A DNA stretch of 64,000 nt from Hahella sp. (GCA_028280065.1 JANQMN010000034.1:1-64000), one strand, 5' to 3'; counted from the first letter of the stretch, positions 59,901 through 62,254 are shown. The notes: a model not told the origin generated them from the letters alone. Program-made: numbers and translations.

Positions 59901-61922
59901 CGTTAAGACTCTTGCTGTAGCAGGTGAGTTGCTTATAAGACGAATTAATTTTCCAGGTGCATCCTCCACTCCTCCGGAATGAGAGTATACTTTTGCTGAA
60001 ATACCTAGACTTGTTTCATGGGTTGAAATTGAAGGCATATGAGATTCAATACGCCATACTTCATATAACTCTTCTACAACACCATTGATCGTAGGAATTT
60101 GTCGAGTTTCAATAGCAGGAAACTTCGCCTCTCCAACTTTGTTCCCGTCAAAAAAGAACTCAATATGTGAGATTCCTGACTTGGTTTTTACATCAGGCAA
60201 CACCCCGAGAGACGACGAAATCTGAAGTTTAACGGGCGCTTTTTCTACAGCGCGTTGCCCATCAACAGGCAACTCAAAAGCAAAACTCGGCACATTTGGC
60301 TGATATTCAGCTTGCACCTCTACCACATAATCCAAACTGGCAACAGTTTGACCTATAGAATCAGTTACTAATGCTGAAAATGTGAGGATTTGCTCCTCCA
60401 TTGCCTCCGACAAAGGAATAGTAAGTTCATAGGGAGGTTCGCTTCGCCTACCGACAGAGGATCCGTCAACCAAAAAAACGACATCGCGAACTCCAACATC
60501 ATCTGTAACCAACGCATCAACGACTAAATCAATTCCAACCCTAGCAGTCCCTGGTAGATTCAACTTAATTTCGGGCAGGCCATCTTCGGCTATGACAAGA
60601 AAGCTGGATCTAATATCAGGCAGCTCTAGTAAACTGAGCGTAACTTCCGCCGGTGATGTTTCCGGTATAGCCACACTGGATCTCAGCTCCCCCCGTCGAT
60701 TTTGATCAAGGTAGCCAGCCATGGACGGCTCAATTTCCAATACAGGCTTCCAGTGTGCACTAATAGCCGTTGTAGTATCATCGGTAAAAACAGCTTCAAC
60801 TTCAGGCAGTTGGTGGTAGGTGTTTAGTCGCGTTAGTTTAAAAGGCGTATTAGTATTAACACCTACCAGTCTCAAACTAGCGATTTCTTTATTAAAATCA
60901 GCAACAACCGGCACCTGGACTTCTGGCAGTCCTGGATAGGCAACTGTAATGTATACCTCTGTATCAATTGGCGTTTCTTCCAAGGCATAAATCAGGCCAG
61001 CCTTGGTCACCCCAATAGACGGATGTGATGAGGTATAACTTATCCCGCTACCAGCGCCATTTAATTCAACAATGCCACGAAATTGAAACTCAACTGAGGG
61101 AGAAAGTACGGGAGTTTGTAGTGGATTATTAATAACGATTGGGGATGTAGGCAATATCAGGCGCTCTGCATTTTCCTGAATATCATCTCCAGTGAACGCA
61201 ACTTTCGAAATAGCCGTCTGTTTGCCTGTTGCGTCGACAGCAAAAACATCAGCGAGTACAAGCGCATCATATGCAATAGCATCTGCCGTTAAGTCTTCGA
61301 TCAATGGCAGAGTTAATGAGTAGTACAACTGATCGTTAATTTCTGGATAAACACGAATGGTTCCACTGGAAGTAGCAAAAGCTTTTTCCCTAACCTCTGA
61401 AATTACACCTCCAGCGGTACGTATGTCTGACGCTCTTAGCCCTACGATGTTAAATCCGACATACCGGATATCAACATCATCATTGGCCCTAACTATCGTT
61501 ATAAGCTTTTGTTCACCACCTTGCTCTTCGATACTTACCCTGTCGAACATCAAGGTTGGTGCTTCATTGTCCGTAAGATAGGTCTCTTGAACCGAATATT
61601 CGGCGCCATCGGTCAGAGTCACCTCAACGACCGGCTCAAACAACCCTACGCCTTGTGTAGTAAAGCTAAATCGACATAGATCGGGTGTATTGGTATCGGG
61701 TTGTACCAGTTCATTGGTATAAGTTCTTTTACTTGAGACTGTTCCAGCTGACACCGATGCGAGCGAGCTGCATTCCGATAGTGTCGCCGTATAGGCAACT
61801 TCTGATTCATTTTGGCCTATCGAATATATTGGACGTATATCGACATCAGGAATTGCGAATGCACTGAGGGAAAAAAGATATGTGAGTAATATTGCAAATC
61901 TTGCAGGCGACGAAGCTGGCAT
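26982..61922 (-). CDS. Giant secreted multidomain protein of 11,646 residues
   Basis: One uninterrupted frame encodes a protein of roughly 1.2 MDa. A signal peptide covers about residues 1-23 (FAILLTYLFSLSAFA), and CAGGGA lies before the ATG. Domains in order are: about 20 Ig-like repeats (to about 2960), of the kind PPEISIRHPAPGSRL with DDxGVxxVxF; a linker; seven rounds of beta-propeller (LVIVD-type, such as GVVIVDISDPESPY), SbsA-like Ig and two IPT/TIG domains (about 3200-7800); Ig domains; two more propellers (about 8390-8640 and 9050-9630); Ig and invasin-like domains; thrombospondin type 3 repeats (about 10,710-10,810); a Big_2-like domain; and a beta-rich end with a (DYG)6 tail. No catalytic, sortase, autotransporter or RTX export signal was seen. 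A role as adhesin, surface scaffold or toxin carrier is inference. Confidence 0.9.
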   Translation of the reverse strand: MPASSPARFAILLTYLFSLSAFAIPDVDIRPIYSIGQNESEVAYTATLSECSSLASVSAGTVSSKRTYTNELVQPDTNTPDLCRFSFTTQGVGLFEPVVEVTLTDGAEYSVQETYLTDNEAPTLMFDRVSIEEQGGEQKLITIVRANDDVDIRYVGFNIVGLRASDIRTAGGVISEVREKAFATSSGTIRVYPEINDQLYYSLTLPLIEDLTADAIAYDALVLADVFAVDATGKQTAISKVAFTGDDIQENAERLILPTSPIVINNPLQTPVLSPSVEFQFRGIVELNGAGSGISYTSSHPSIGVTKAGLIYALEETPIDTEVYITVAYPGLPEVQVPVVADFNKEIASLRLVGVNTNTPFKLTRLNTYHQLPEVEAVFTDDTTTAISAHWKPVLEIEPSMAGYLDQNRRGELRSSVAIPETSPAEVTLSLLELPDIRSSFLVIAEDGLPEIKLNLPGTARVGIDLVVDALVTDDVGVRDVVFLVDGSSVGRRSEPPYELTIPLSEAMEEQILTFSALVTDSIGQTVASLDYVVEVQAEYQPNVPSFAFELPVDGQRAVEKAPVKLQISSSLGVLPDVKTKSGISHIEFFFDGNKVGEAKFPAIETRQIPTINGVVEELYEVWRIESHMPSISTHETSLGISAKVYSHSGGVEDAPGKLIRLISNSPATARVLTPSEGQLATGGQTLKVQVEVKDETLYMGTTVQLFVDGEELDTVRVEDANEIVDSLSTQSKTVTFYLPIVEEMIGSTLSLQARVVDFNQEVSQSEVRRLPVKSDQPPSIAISHPVEGASFVSGLPVQLRAEATDDLGVKRVDFYVNSKHVGSDSQAPFAVLYETQEGIEVEQVLTVQAKVTDSANKEVWSNDVNVILGHDEEPPVINLSSPFVEATHAGQDIAIVTENKDFVLKVSGFDNVGVTALDVQGVVHESSGFSLDASAGMLTEADILLQQIPGVLNAYSASEIVKAPAYKLDVAKQTEVIVAGKTVLLNLYPISIKALDDIGNSSEVAVQIGVKQDEAPEIRSLTSNLNDYRPADTTEIDVLVTDDVGVTRVDIRYELDGSEIASKSYSDTGQGNQLLIPMEVVQVKDELDLKDFSVSNGEHTLSVSVIAYDSQGQYSSTETHQLSIIPDLNPPQTAIVAPIPGETLYGADHVSVSWRALDESNVKSVVIRNGTDVLFSKSLSAKKEEGNFSLSVPTEGSSLTLTIESTDLFDNQGQTEWTYPLETDSPPEISIRHPAPGSRLIEGEPITINALVTDNRQVTKVEFIKQVGDQKTVLKSLGAGTIANMVAETGYVSATLRVPTKSDTNQTQDDVKIVIVATDNASLVSDPFYLDIEIVDDEETPEISIFEPSEKLELYPGESFKLAGVASDNIYLTGVEAFLVDPKNGSEITLKPQVSAVERIEQIRVPNPGSFGSIVAAQRYYLDFNEDIALPEYLVSRAGETFELFVRTQDNGVNQALSLPVSLTVKNDVEPPGIEISSPGNTLVDRQQANFKATISDNIAVAGFNLSILDPTTRQLVSQTQISEKIVDVNVPIELDAYVPISLEGREISFVLEATDTSGNTNSISHSVVILPDQPPQISLESLYPSSGLVKGAIAFPSLRTQDDLVYLNELLLSTLSTSLSGVTGAEPERSITGELVHFPDEPTENYNRFVIEYPESEGWKGALLVNGKPYVRVESDKLIMHSYQVESALEFIESIQLQLDGVGIEYTLQSYSDDPCSIPMVETRITASDLQNVSGELVFSDYIQPNATRVVITPEYTDLGAGRLPDFVEAIHLELAAIPKKLYFQDEDERWESADGQQVVQLVVKDATLEKSVVQAGIVKNFSDEDNLATTAISTLSLPNINNLNLFAFASDRRSHERDPQALASLSQTPLSIDEFSPELEITTPLDGTPVVAGQRIHLKVTVTDNSGILSHLSLLDNIQKVSEVGTIYGQEEYELIYQVPDGWNGGDLTLTVVAEDRSGRTDSAYLSFPVEENKAPEISLYSFSTHGKETTDQAALNYGEFWIRSGETFRIAANLADDAALQSFRIFRKARGGSRILEIDAISNNVIEEHFVNQCPEISITDVNVAANIFFAQIEPTEYEIELVDSLGNTAYRKILIHPVANIAPEIRITVPNDEQKIAAGSFRIKVGVVASDDRQLSTKNLTLFADGVEIPLATVSEPPGGLAIVEQAFGDIYDAFEEKYSKSVAEDYGSSDSPFAINFGGTYAIPADLIRADQEVALLARLTDSEGAIATNRVTFTAAADEINPEITVVKPGIGYGPTESSDFEFGFRAFDNVKVANLELYTTYGVMAPNGYQKLPYGAAIRTISSVPALDHEPVTVNNIDTSNYYQQVHVNRFQQIVDNFTGLSVDQNTRFDVWLKIIARDHSGNIRVKEVSYPIKADERPVVDIVEPLNGSKQVESTNMLVNVNAYDDVGIDSLRLIARQGAEDGSEIYNILLRQPPYNFSVELPEFDEQNSTQNQVFLEVIAIDSYGSSTGELDNHTAVEKINIELVEDVPPTIVIGEPQNGDSFKEGEYVLVQVNALDDVGIDRVVLNVANLIGGDRSYTDSVYPYEFLLEVPYGQAGQSLALTASVTEQRISGESRSVETISPVTLYIQEDTIAPIPILELPTSGTTVAEKRPLPFKFTVDEDVRVSSVRVQLLAKTPEGNFVEVAEKLLLAPPYFGSMPVGTIADYSGNPESTDVDWQMKFKVTAIDGAGNVGEVVQDFTVVKNQAPEITSIQILDQRGFNLGDAVNEVTEGRSIVVNVLASDPEQGVDSVTLYRATGYSEEQMDFQQVSTDGAGPFQFHIDIPVGSVGQKISFKASAKDVDGYESDLSPIVRTLNIVKDVPPSVEIVNPLADTVVIEGQDLEISAKVDDDLGIEGVDRVEFYINGVLVATEYQNLAEASETTSQDDIYQTVVKPPLGVDGFAIQAIAYDRLNQSGQSQVVYVGRIDDTVAPRVSIISPLANDILTTAEEVVLAVSVTDIGLADERSVKVDWVREYQDAAGVWQELDSATTLLFDDNGAVDRPDLPLSNPDNHYYVYWARSVEGKILKREDNRNERVRIRTIVTSATPTVIQESVHEVGMPVSDRRFLKPAENSTPEIARSVYYSNIDQYISPDRHGAMIGSWSTRDPIKQEPGIGTDGFSNTNSVPRTGLFLLDLEAETTDSGDIFIFSEALNIASDILTGTISDMEADANVVLVAKRGEEGFTAEESSFVSLLKGDEGILTDSPGQLGDAEFISSLQVDGELLLFNTRNEEGHFGLAYQVVGRINLPFMETYGVARRDNLAFVANGNGGVQVINIADYSSPYKVGYIKPNGYARDVVVKGDFAFIAASNEGVVVADIADPTMPVISVFDTLGIANQIKIVGDRLYVTDMSGDGGVSQLNIINISNPYDLKLERSVPLEPAREDLESDGVYAVHITGNHVYASVHYSDQEDQPAQTVLEIIDLEKLDDATWDATIPAVIHRNATEDDFAVRDLTLARGAIQAAAGKLGINRVDFTEITVMSHQPAKDEQAVSTDLDLITIELSAVLSPEVSLRDYFTVFEGGVLPDGNGNYMVGKEVTDRFDLRFAQRNGEPAYRFIELLPKDSLIPATEYVVVVGSGLPPKAGNLLSNDYRFSFYTAPAVDAVLPTIEAVYPGAGGIEGGTPVTIEGFNFGQNPTVTIGGQQLVVESVLEGVDGSERDQVKVTTLPNYAGPAAVILGTESGLQDSVIGGFTYLDTLSISFVSPAVVNIDQGGENSLVEITGYGFKNGMTLRAYPSDQPELAEVFVAGGDGLYVASSEKMNWHVAGFGNDYRGYVDLEISDGDDRFFVLPKALFYGKLSVTKGLETEGRYTYGQVKEDLERIAGGKPPLLSRDPSKLTAGRVVGLAADTDQRILYVLGRGIGLADGPTPDTVFNQESFEHFITPGWINLVQLTDDPANASPSLGLGYADLPQDLNAASIVMGEEHFYVSAKGLHFPHIDTEFEDRNWLLVYNRVGSSHDQPNGEDRYYLYSLPLPVEQTPYKMLVKGNLLVAHAGAEGVIIISLSDPVAPNVITQITHANRKGVRIPLNTADIGIEGAYLSVVSGSGNELDRYVFDLSRTTIPQVGHQVINASGGYEGLHIGLPEKAMTAYSQGGIELYEASAANSAVFAGRYEANGFGLVGTTTGLDARTSMTVSLKKQNCQDKGYIRAYMALFDVSRLDNISLLDAANLSECWKPKNDGYAEIAGENPPALFTDTGLVVASTVSVLEQGGYVSDLKIVDTYVLDLRSNYPGQGDYGVPLDTHVTLRFNRPVPIPESEEAATYLARYLSLLKSNGTEAGDPIEFEVDFNADTPHVVTLLPLATLVEDTDYQVILRAEPTDGGRRATGLFDHQINFTTGSGFGYQPELLDVTPNVLGLGGGTIQVTAKHTFDPQFYVGGEPAFHTVLDGTTDPDTALYEIIAPPHLAGPASIRIVENDGRHTTLLGAIQYGEPLLLNSAFPALGSLNGGTSVTISGRGFSGTSNSIEVYFNDVPVKPDYLKIIDQTTLEVVTPPGQLGKADIRVVVDGQEQVLERAFTYQQPIKTNIESEKSDRFYDLALDSTGTYLLAAAGKGGVLMYNIDSSTFIADVEDITNLDELRELIDRDGNDIDDRIVMRIILPEGYAALGVETFFERSNDRIFVTAAKLHNGVPYDARLFIYSIDEVETNSFAATFVNEVTLEASFAKGLLVENNQVVVAQAEQGIGFIDTYLHTKAYPVDNFALPNNHTALDVGRLHMAAGEPSRYAVVAGQYDFATNRLTESETFGGGGFYLIERGNEHGLRLISQLDIPASRIKLGDDLAYLAAGNAGVVIVDISDPESPYIVSRIQGVGYVYDIGLIGNVLYLARGEQGVITYDVSNPSTPMEMDTGESFEGNRLEAIYAGVSSVISAGNTRFGFGVVQETPDVVLKLFRLDPENGILDFDANNKLSIRLRFNKPIDQAENNEQYFGIYDADGTPLHFDTEIINNDAILTLIPEQLAVGDSLKIEVVSGLIASKPLISDGQQVQLTLYELSSTQTIQLIYRGTRPDRLNIDSVVPRRVSAGTEQQVTVSMLGMPLNPERVRLFFGGVEAEVRTIVSSDVDERIGIATALVPAFSAGGQYDLVALVEKDGIWESALLFGAIQVDTAIRFDSVTPMWGPQSGGNSVVITGAGFEPGNTVTDGLTIKFGSHPANDIRVLSTSRLEVTVPRGAPGKVDIVGSDRYGNEALLENGYGYGIRQLANIQPSGIKPTDVLVDQESGIATTTAGYFHQSNQIRTVGNVYLPESFFAATFDVQDPDSPLLVGGVGSLSADSASRSELERYARLMELYAKDSEALAIDTEPLTAEELAEIARLQGTEFPVSVDSLRLQYSINVEEGVARKRLYVASGHGGVARLNFDEQNGLQVINADLLGQVRDVEVIDTSVFASLADGSDAEDAPKTCTVAIGNATKMGVSSLTYIDPTDPVRLKPISALGGGDVLYYRNGLLFNGGSTGGALWGRCPPAWKGTTAAAAGSRDNDVVQVVDLFDPELTETFTFQNTVFDFLTYGDYLITAIGGDGVEIVDLTNPESRVGIDIGAELQSVPGSAIRLRILGSTLFIAANYGGLIAVDLSTPETPRVISAGNEERVVALDYFKERLVVGGGSSGLRVFQMPGSLVVESTVEEGGYLSEMESYEVVFNELVTIESLLLPDVVTVTRLDDGESVPVVVSAVNPVEDAATRFGLEFARTEGASYRIQVNGAKNLRGTGQWAPFTQEFTQASSGILRPVIHSVENGVYHLDSQPEIRVLGENFTADTVLYVDSFPVTFSLVSDTELVIPEGLLPISVGQHHIRAENGELIAEKLGAILVGGRLEDVRYILNRETADTLGGHTVTISASEPVILPGTRVLMRSQSGIEHTDLHDDVVNLTEFRFRVPTVFTPELYKIYLVRDGVEYFVGEFSYTNANSNSIALPNYPPHAMGASVIVDDYLFVGVTAGDDPSQENRFLMNSGLEIYDIGIRENPVRLSQLRTEQPVHGIAVVDDVAYLASGSDGILVVDIHRYEKPLLVSSPGLSSGLQAMDVAYNENKQILAAAVTDDLGQGWVRFYDISDDQLSSPAGYSTLPFNAGVLRGQPVDVQWLGNELYVLFKQDGQLNLAVFDNLPSSDTYHLHQIERATVGNLQASMQVHHGQVTITAGGELIVLQPNENGQFIPAYWQETSLPGAEITNQSGKLMVASLGGIEQTNSPVLTVVNAIPTAGEKITIGETIRLLFNDLINTDEGVIQTGISLTDVSGNPLRSEDYTVEGINSLAGGYIDIVFTESAVHNGVFNVSVNDSIRDLNGTALYQPVEFAYQLVDGIRPIIDNVSRLADGEKGLHFFYGAGDEVAVIEGSGFGDDATAIRLYVGEVQVLPEAILSITDDSIEFDMPNLFLGNQASALQIRIEKGDLSYIRQGAIVILPQLDINEVTPLRGPPNGGDFVDVYGRGFSYSTQVSFNGTLAGDLRVLNSNHIQVRVPSGSYGLATISVANAEFPDITINYDEPYFYSNQETGAVDLPTDRSSPVSAIHIGDQIVYALTGGRYQVLNQQGQTQKLLRSKTARLIVADVSDPVRPQILEKNLLGTDKPYHFEVTGGLSPEGFVAIEANNNDLFALGGSRLYHFDITLPTDPLLLNTIDLGNVSSRSMVVDGSLVYVADTAGVHFFKVSEDRRLRKLHSIGSSHLRGTPNTIRRHNNSLWVIMGTSSRLLEIELLSGNYNILRDFTAVDESGARIKLRALQDVLVRENLVFASTGNLGTVQLYVLNDTEVIPVASFNLAYLVQNGDIHAGELALHGQTLYVAGGQGDLQMFDVSAWLEGRYRADVPLINYYSLMGDVNTFAFHPRALYVGSTFAYDGDNPVENPIGNAQGISHMGGRLNTVANELLTIVKQNPGPEGFLPLHAAIEVEFNRHLNNSQINDLGSELMEVTLDGAKVSGFVSLETTINGSRLVFRSVEPWESGKRYRVRLDSSITDLHEQTLSRDYSFRFVAEAGMKPAINSVTPEFASWRGGNIVTLYGTGFDASTEIFIAGQLVDPATVTIASANELQFVLPALVASPDDNLLVGIEVKNGRLADAQRGAFTYIADPGIQAVGQFDKTDNSLDTHKLRFGFGDQGYIAIQGTGFSSLTEVLVNGISAQDLTLENANLLSFRLPQNTLGNLDIRVSNFGEGIDQVQNENITIELAGSGQLQGYAFAKRAEDFLITVSRDKLSWELNTTRDGLVPELLSKGGFVGEILDVAISNNYLVFLVEEDTITTYVYDLNNLYSPALVNRIENKSNHTLANIHTSGELIIAQDSDRLFAGYARGSEYAPIPLNSDALSVSYDHEGVYLLFNTRVEFRSYNDLTDSSVSHSHTLAAAEDLIISGQFLLVRSDDKLELLDTGLFKRGGDPLIGVAFIEQNRVSLNGELLATHSDGDTFLEVYDIQPFGQELSLHFLSNVVSQSASISQLSSSGEILEWFDQQNYYNVALPFNNLWQLQPAKIAMERETLALGIAGPAENWQDVVVQITPESTGLPLPGITRLVGDQLLFDVTTSPYQLNDVYAVGLANDPQQDIDGASVRIDLPRLIETDKLFGMRPMEVSYVAPANSITDRMTFYQVTGRQLHQTQEVILGEQHFGVDSFTVNEAGTQLTFSTSFAVPGLKTLQLVQDGGALVHTLPGAVRMTQAIEIEGIETSNVKGGALSISDSGGDQIAVTGEGLAGSLAVYLIPFNDGTTIHDNYRLDYRIDAGRLIADSPVSLPGKQYQLVIHRQATDETVFANESLVLLGIDDTAPVLDGGGVNKLDYKSALVLPYNEAVDAAVAEFSVIKDFLDYSDSPSTDISIRFELVNLSSDTIALRLKSGQLLEDNARYRVAITQIQDISGNLAGDGTFNHVFTANDTLPPKGLVVLRKADGAVVDAATILTKGRSYQFEVAAEDNYDTNDSSKVTFQFRERTRFDTSASGWNSLQMGVIETDIERSFEFYEILLEAKDRQNNKSEFTVRADVRDPIINLENFSTDPSEPEESVRAALRFDLVGDVDMVYQARMNVDKIRNGQPMDVYSSYDHGTGEAMGSFLNPKIKDLLPEGATLTPVEMTARLEVEYGFGFTKVLDHDYTLYLDKTPPSIQIVSPEDGSHIPLDERTDVLIKAFDKYGIETVEVSRNGGMAELLEDPTRYSFVPTAGELDDGVVITATATDPNGNESQPAQITLFPYDAVAGAPKVEIITPVNGKEFREGQEVTFEVLLRNVPDAELFLDIGGVEASTGISVSHPGDGTERQFITTTIPEVSEDIVILARLQKGTLKAYTFLSVKDDPGISEEIAVQVLPSEHLLTGTQLLVSGAVPDGMVDYAASSALKVYDPTGSPTPGIMPMTASFFSDVNAEGSSVLVEAILNDLSGNEKYGFYPRQKIPYFSDNGTIDWLVAGDASEQIAGLEQIAGLAGEGIITVFNRRGGGYQVVLGNETIDQSATGAVIHMQSTGTGLITQVQSEGQHELLFYKLSNGSLEAARRYTLSGNLVGANGDTAFIRHGELFSALKLTDNGAIQVAGYQLGEPVLDARVAADKLFLLTESGFYKFKVAVDGVPHLAQEAFIALPDQQGFATDGIYITSWSDQSLSHHQVLADNSLVALGDSEWPLGNTVTDYEIDGDIVWLRTVKPDDQVLWQAYRNSELIGQLINASEQFLVAPKALYTSSLRDGLSTVIRKEINTTEVSPTITASAEPRNFGALVEVSLNETVTGQTRVSFTQTDRAIPHIEQIVGGERTWLLPYAELTAEPLTVIVQTHGGEQSDTLVVDVSHLSDVQTLIPVDQASIVQGARVPVVAALGSSARTSSQSITVAGIAYPMAATGNHAWQWLNLPSIDEVDLEFSHQVNSADSATHRVNLQANSPEQASVILLSPSNNASVAEGDEIQVRYSAVDTGDVPANYIEITLLDFNRNELSRVLSIQSQGEATLRLPAVDALSTYYIKVRAYFGEEYRFSEREVGIRIAPKLHVPNPVLNGASSSVFVGSELTWTLTNTDLAGYVSRVEVYDAANTLLASGETEVSLAVPSETDRLLIVATVQDEFGNDRTTQQEVQVVQGYKPNLEPSGVVFDVMLPDADGAWFAQGRQLRNENQEVVATLDADITAMVRLEDRLLLALANRQLVILDPDENFLIAGTHPTQDVITDLAVGFDTILAIAGEDLQAFNVAGNALTDVAVTVRDGDLEYDYSPTAPVLDVVRHRAGFGVLRGDAYFNVVDHDIGAESVVIDLGSSLEIPGATAMVAVGDLVVIATSIGDLFSLDRSGQLWQQFGADVQADHLISLGHYVVALGAEQQQVQYLNVWNGRAPEKVGQFTLELPTDLHRGQLFQGKIYLPGEPGQTLLPGRNNNTITRIYATERPKGYATDVAIENGRIGVAAGLYGAQLVDYSQGGWQEKSYPEQRDTVGSHAVALDEGTLYLAQNDRRVVVAVSSDALLNEAASDQVVFSGFETGHLTTTPTMVLATDGGRIHFASKSNFSLTDTIEVASGETIISLVTHGEVIYVATDNHRLYRVKPGTLPFDDFLVEISSLIDGATHTMEHLATSGDHLYFTLENSIHKLDLNSFQNTVIDLNDTLNISGLTYGNGLVWVAQQTTSEVLLRAIETENWTAVEESEFAINRQITGLDTDNGLLVAALGGNGVEIFQLGDSLLGNTAALREPAPSHEFIQGDLLMLTLTETDYVASVKYMINGEVVSGSYEAPFSATLLVPPSLRNGQPFLVNALIETVAGDRILSGNREVLLQGEDLPGNAFNVIITHPVSGIPTFEPKPLEISAEVKDSSEPVYQVEYWVTKEDNPDDPFEIIGKHYGPEYVIYRSDIESGQYLKVRAVDVFGNTTESEPVQIIRAEDNVLPSISPFTIDGPMLAPTEIVAEHDFVLESTVADPESGVESAILRRNGIIVAAVFEDGSITHRETTSREGQNLTYELTVKDRAGNQKVFAQTYEIVEDEAPQIEFFELISSPVAEQSLLEIKYRVSDAVAINKVEVSWNGFTTTHLANNATTFSSPLPFYLRDKRTERLPTSQNQDLTLTVTDDIGQVTSRNISVTVLPDQIPQAGNLGVSFTTNEIYGNTTIINITDIESANDGTDSVLIEIVESSPNAGKVVKSQTHTDPSRSAALGILLPTNTIADDTYRFKVRLTDHLGQSDETGEYSISLTRQPNELKFHKEADQAAFNPVAFAVGDLPVYQIAVLDSAQRRVPFQTVQWTLTELDADGEIVKEQDLGTALSDINGLAVLNLDSSQKAGLHDLRATLVANPLVNTLRRIRIDASDTVELRFANVGQVMAGELFSLLVSAHDAGGNLVTDDSVTRVKVQLPHQGFHFGFATNLQITPLAEGEEAIITLNKGQAVVPVSVPTEAQVYLANVSMDDPLHVSTEYYPNANSVDTVTVSEIPVPVIANEPFQVRLEAVGRTNHELGEDERLEAGETVTVGALLLDKYYNQVERLDPLSTPQDADVAIDLTVDGAAVLNTESNSVQDQIVRGYGEFTVATAEVETVTVSVNGVTPNLATISKLGSLELDFLKRKPAIYESRFDQVVNSDVLTASLEYTEGVETTGGETLASFRYQGSEVVGEFSLAANELTGGTTLRFVPEAPLDLGACYEVTVVPTAMQGIAANDEVLAQTQNICTSTAMLTVPDDRYFLAGSTILLGTQYADGLDLAGLEGNLAVERVETELPWTTTPYQSLSVDLSAVEMTAPTFAEDGVRLAISLSGKVPGVDEPTFVSGNQLLITILTPNGDFDSDGLSNSLEVQLGYDPANSDSDNNGIPDGDEDFDGDGLSNRDELENQSDPNNPDTDGDGLNDFDEFINGSDPNSNDTDGDGIPDKVEVVSGSDPSSGYDPFVDPTYITSLSVTPSSVSFVEGESPNTEQLNVMATFRYEERNYPADITSIEDILGYVSGDDSVVTVDTTGLLTAQAEGETAIQVSLYSNSAVNQSVPVVVTSPPQTEPSFELNLLLLDTEVPQMLYPSADTFGFIVFDLVSSEQFAIEDAELVVSQDEGEEDWIERYPLLTDCELKDRFDDDPCGDSPYLVKDETTFFAGDSYFTGELERDENNASRYFLIVPKQLGNFVEDISLVLELAVDPDGESIDATRSLTIPFTAQVPVPTLNPGSEGTIDLDESWIDEYFDYTLTITEGYPMELLDWWSYRYSQTLLADPAFHDTRIEYLLDESVVGYVDNKRVVNWPHYRMHYEVSADLYRPSLEDNGKLLSVRIVQDGGKTFEIDGPVLEVQSLSDGDEPYVEALIGDLRTRDFGAYQDEYGWAYYALRNGVSEQQNLRYVFNVIEQGDVSNPVYTPDSRLAFRVYSNESISKIYVGDLAENPLMDAPQLGFVKLNDFDFAFEGELEILENYINDDGILTLFLEPVGFEGEPADMVSASVSLYVDDNPSPSLIDVTPYDPFIYEGGSNSLVVDIEDDGRDVIMVGAILSLPSEDTEVIGVVTSVHNDRMHLSKDDEFRLSIPLRSYQPPGEYSMTIVILDALGQWYVDDDYEFSVKPKPTPRTPMEEVSVPFVATRELMATEAYSIFAVDTTEEGEHYFWVTNANFDAHMMVYRGAYNRSYNDDYCGLNPGISTYLSPDDEVYLVVADLDVQEYEIDDYVADLYYGSEPDEHPDEYGFENGELGEYERTFEVRGVSEYGSSEYGNSIDCGDYGDYGDYGDYGDYGDYGT
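26988..27041 (-). repeat. Six 9-bp repeats encoding a (DYG)6 C-terminal tail
   Basis: Six units of GACTATGGC and close variants encode DYG repeated six times at the extreme C-terminus, followed only by Thr and the stop. The units are in frame, so slippage would change tail length by three residues without breaking the protein. Confidence 0.9.
29490..29790 (-). repeat. Thrombospondin type 3 repeats of the giant protein
   Basis: Calcium-binding type repeats (FDSDGLSNSLE, DNNGIPDGDEDFDGDG, DTDGDGLNDFDE, DTDGDGIPDKVE) lie about 840 residues before the C-terminus, between the invasin-like part and the terminal beta domains. They probably form a stiff stalk. Confidence 0.85.
38300..52300 (-). repeat. 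Seven-fold super-module: propeller, SbsA-like Ig, IPT, IPT
   Basis: The same four-part order recurs with a period of about 1.7-2.2 kb. SbsA-like Ig starts are near 51455, 49220, 47230, 45040, 43345 and 41320, with a diverged seventh near 39540 or 38640. Each is preceded by a beta-propeller and followed by two IPT/TIG domains, recognised by GGTxVTIxGxxF. Units are diverged at the DNA level. Domain edges are approximate. Confidence 0.75.
53000..60650 (-). repeat. About 20 tandem Ig-like domains
   Basis: Each unit begins with a PPxIxIxxPxxG pattern and continues with a DDxGVxxVxF strand pair; examples begin PPSIAISHPVEGASF, PPEISIRHPAPGSRL and PPTIVIGEPQNGDSF. They match bacterial Ig domains of the Big_7-like type. 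I counted about 20 by eye, with two or three doubtful units. Confidence 0.8.
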
Positions 61923-62254
61923 AAAACCATTCCCTGTCTAACGAACATAACCATTGAATTTTAGAAAAGCCCACGTATTCTCACTTTTTGATTAAGAATT
62001 TTCAATAAATATAAGTGACACAACTCAAATAAAGCTAAATTCTTTGCAACAATTCACAACATATCGCTAAATTATCAAACGCTTAAATTCTTGAGCGGCG
62101 TTAAATACAATCAGAGTATTTGCCGAAATGGAGGGATGACTTATGCTGCTTTTGATCCGCGGACTCCACATTCTGCGTGTTATTATTAACCCGGAGTTCA
62201 AATAGCTTACATAACCAATTGATTTTGCGCCAGAAAAAGCACAAGGGATGAACA
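61923..62254. other. Divergent intergenic region upstream of the giant gene
   Basis: This AT-rich 332-base gap separates the giant gene from the sulfotransferase-like gene and must hold both promoters unless the plus-strand genes belong to another unit. I could not pick a convincing -35/-10 pair for either. The giant gene has CAGGGA upstream of its ATG. A minus-strand frame at 62067-62261 looks like chance. Confidence 0.5.

Noticed and set aside
12795-61922. Two-partner secretion or CDI locus, or RHS toxin
   Set aside because: There is no TpsB-type transporter, no TPS haemagglutination domain, no VENN motif, and no YD/RHS repeats in any of the large proteins.
26982-61922. RTX or other type I secretion adhesin
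   Set aside because: No GGxGxDxxx nonapeptide arrays are near the C-terminus, there is a normal Sec signal peptide at the N-terminus, and no ABC transporter or fusion protein gene is nearby.
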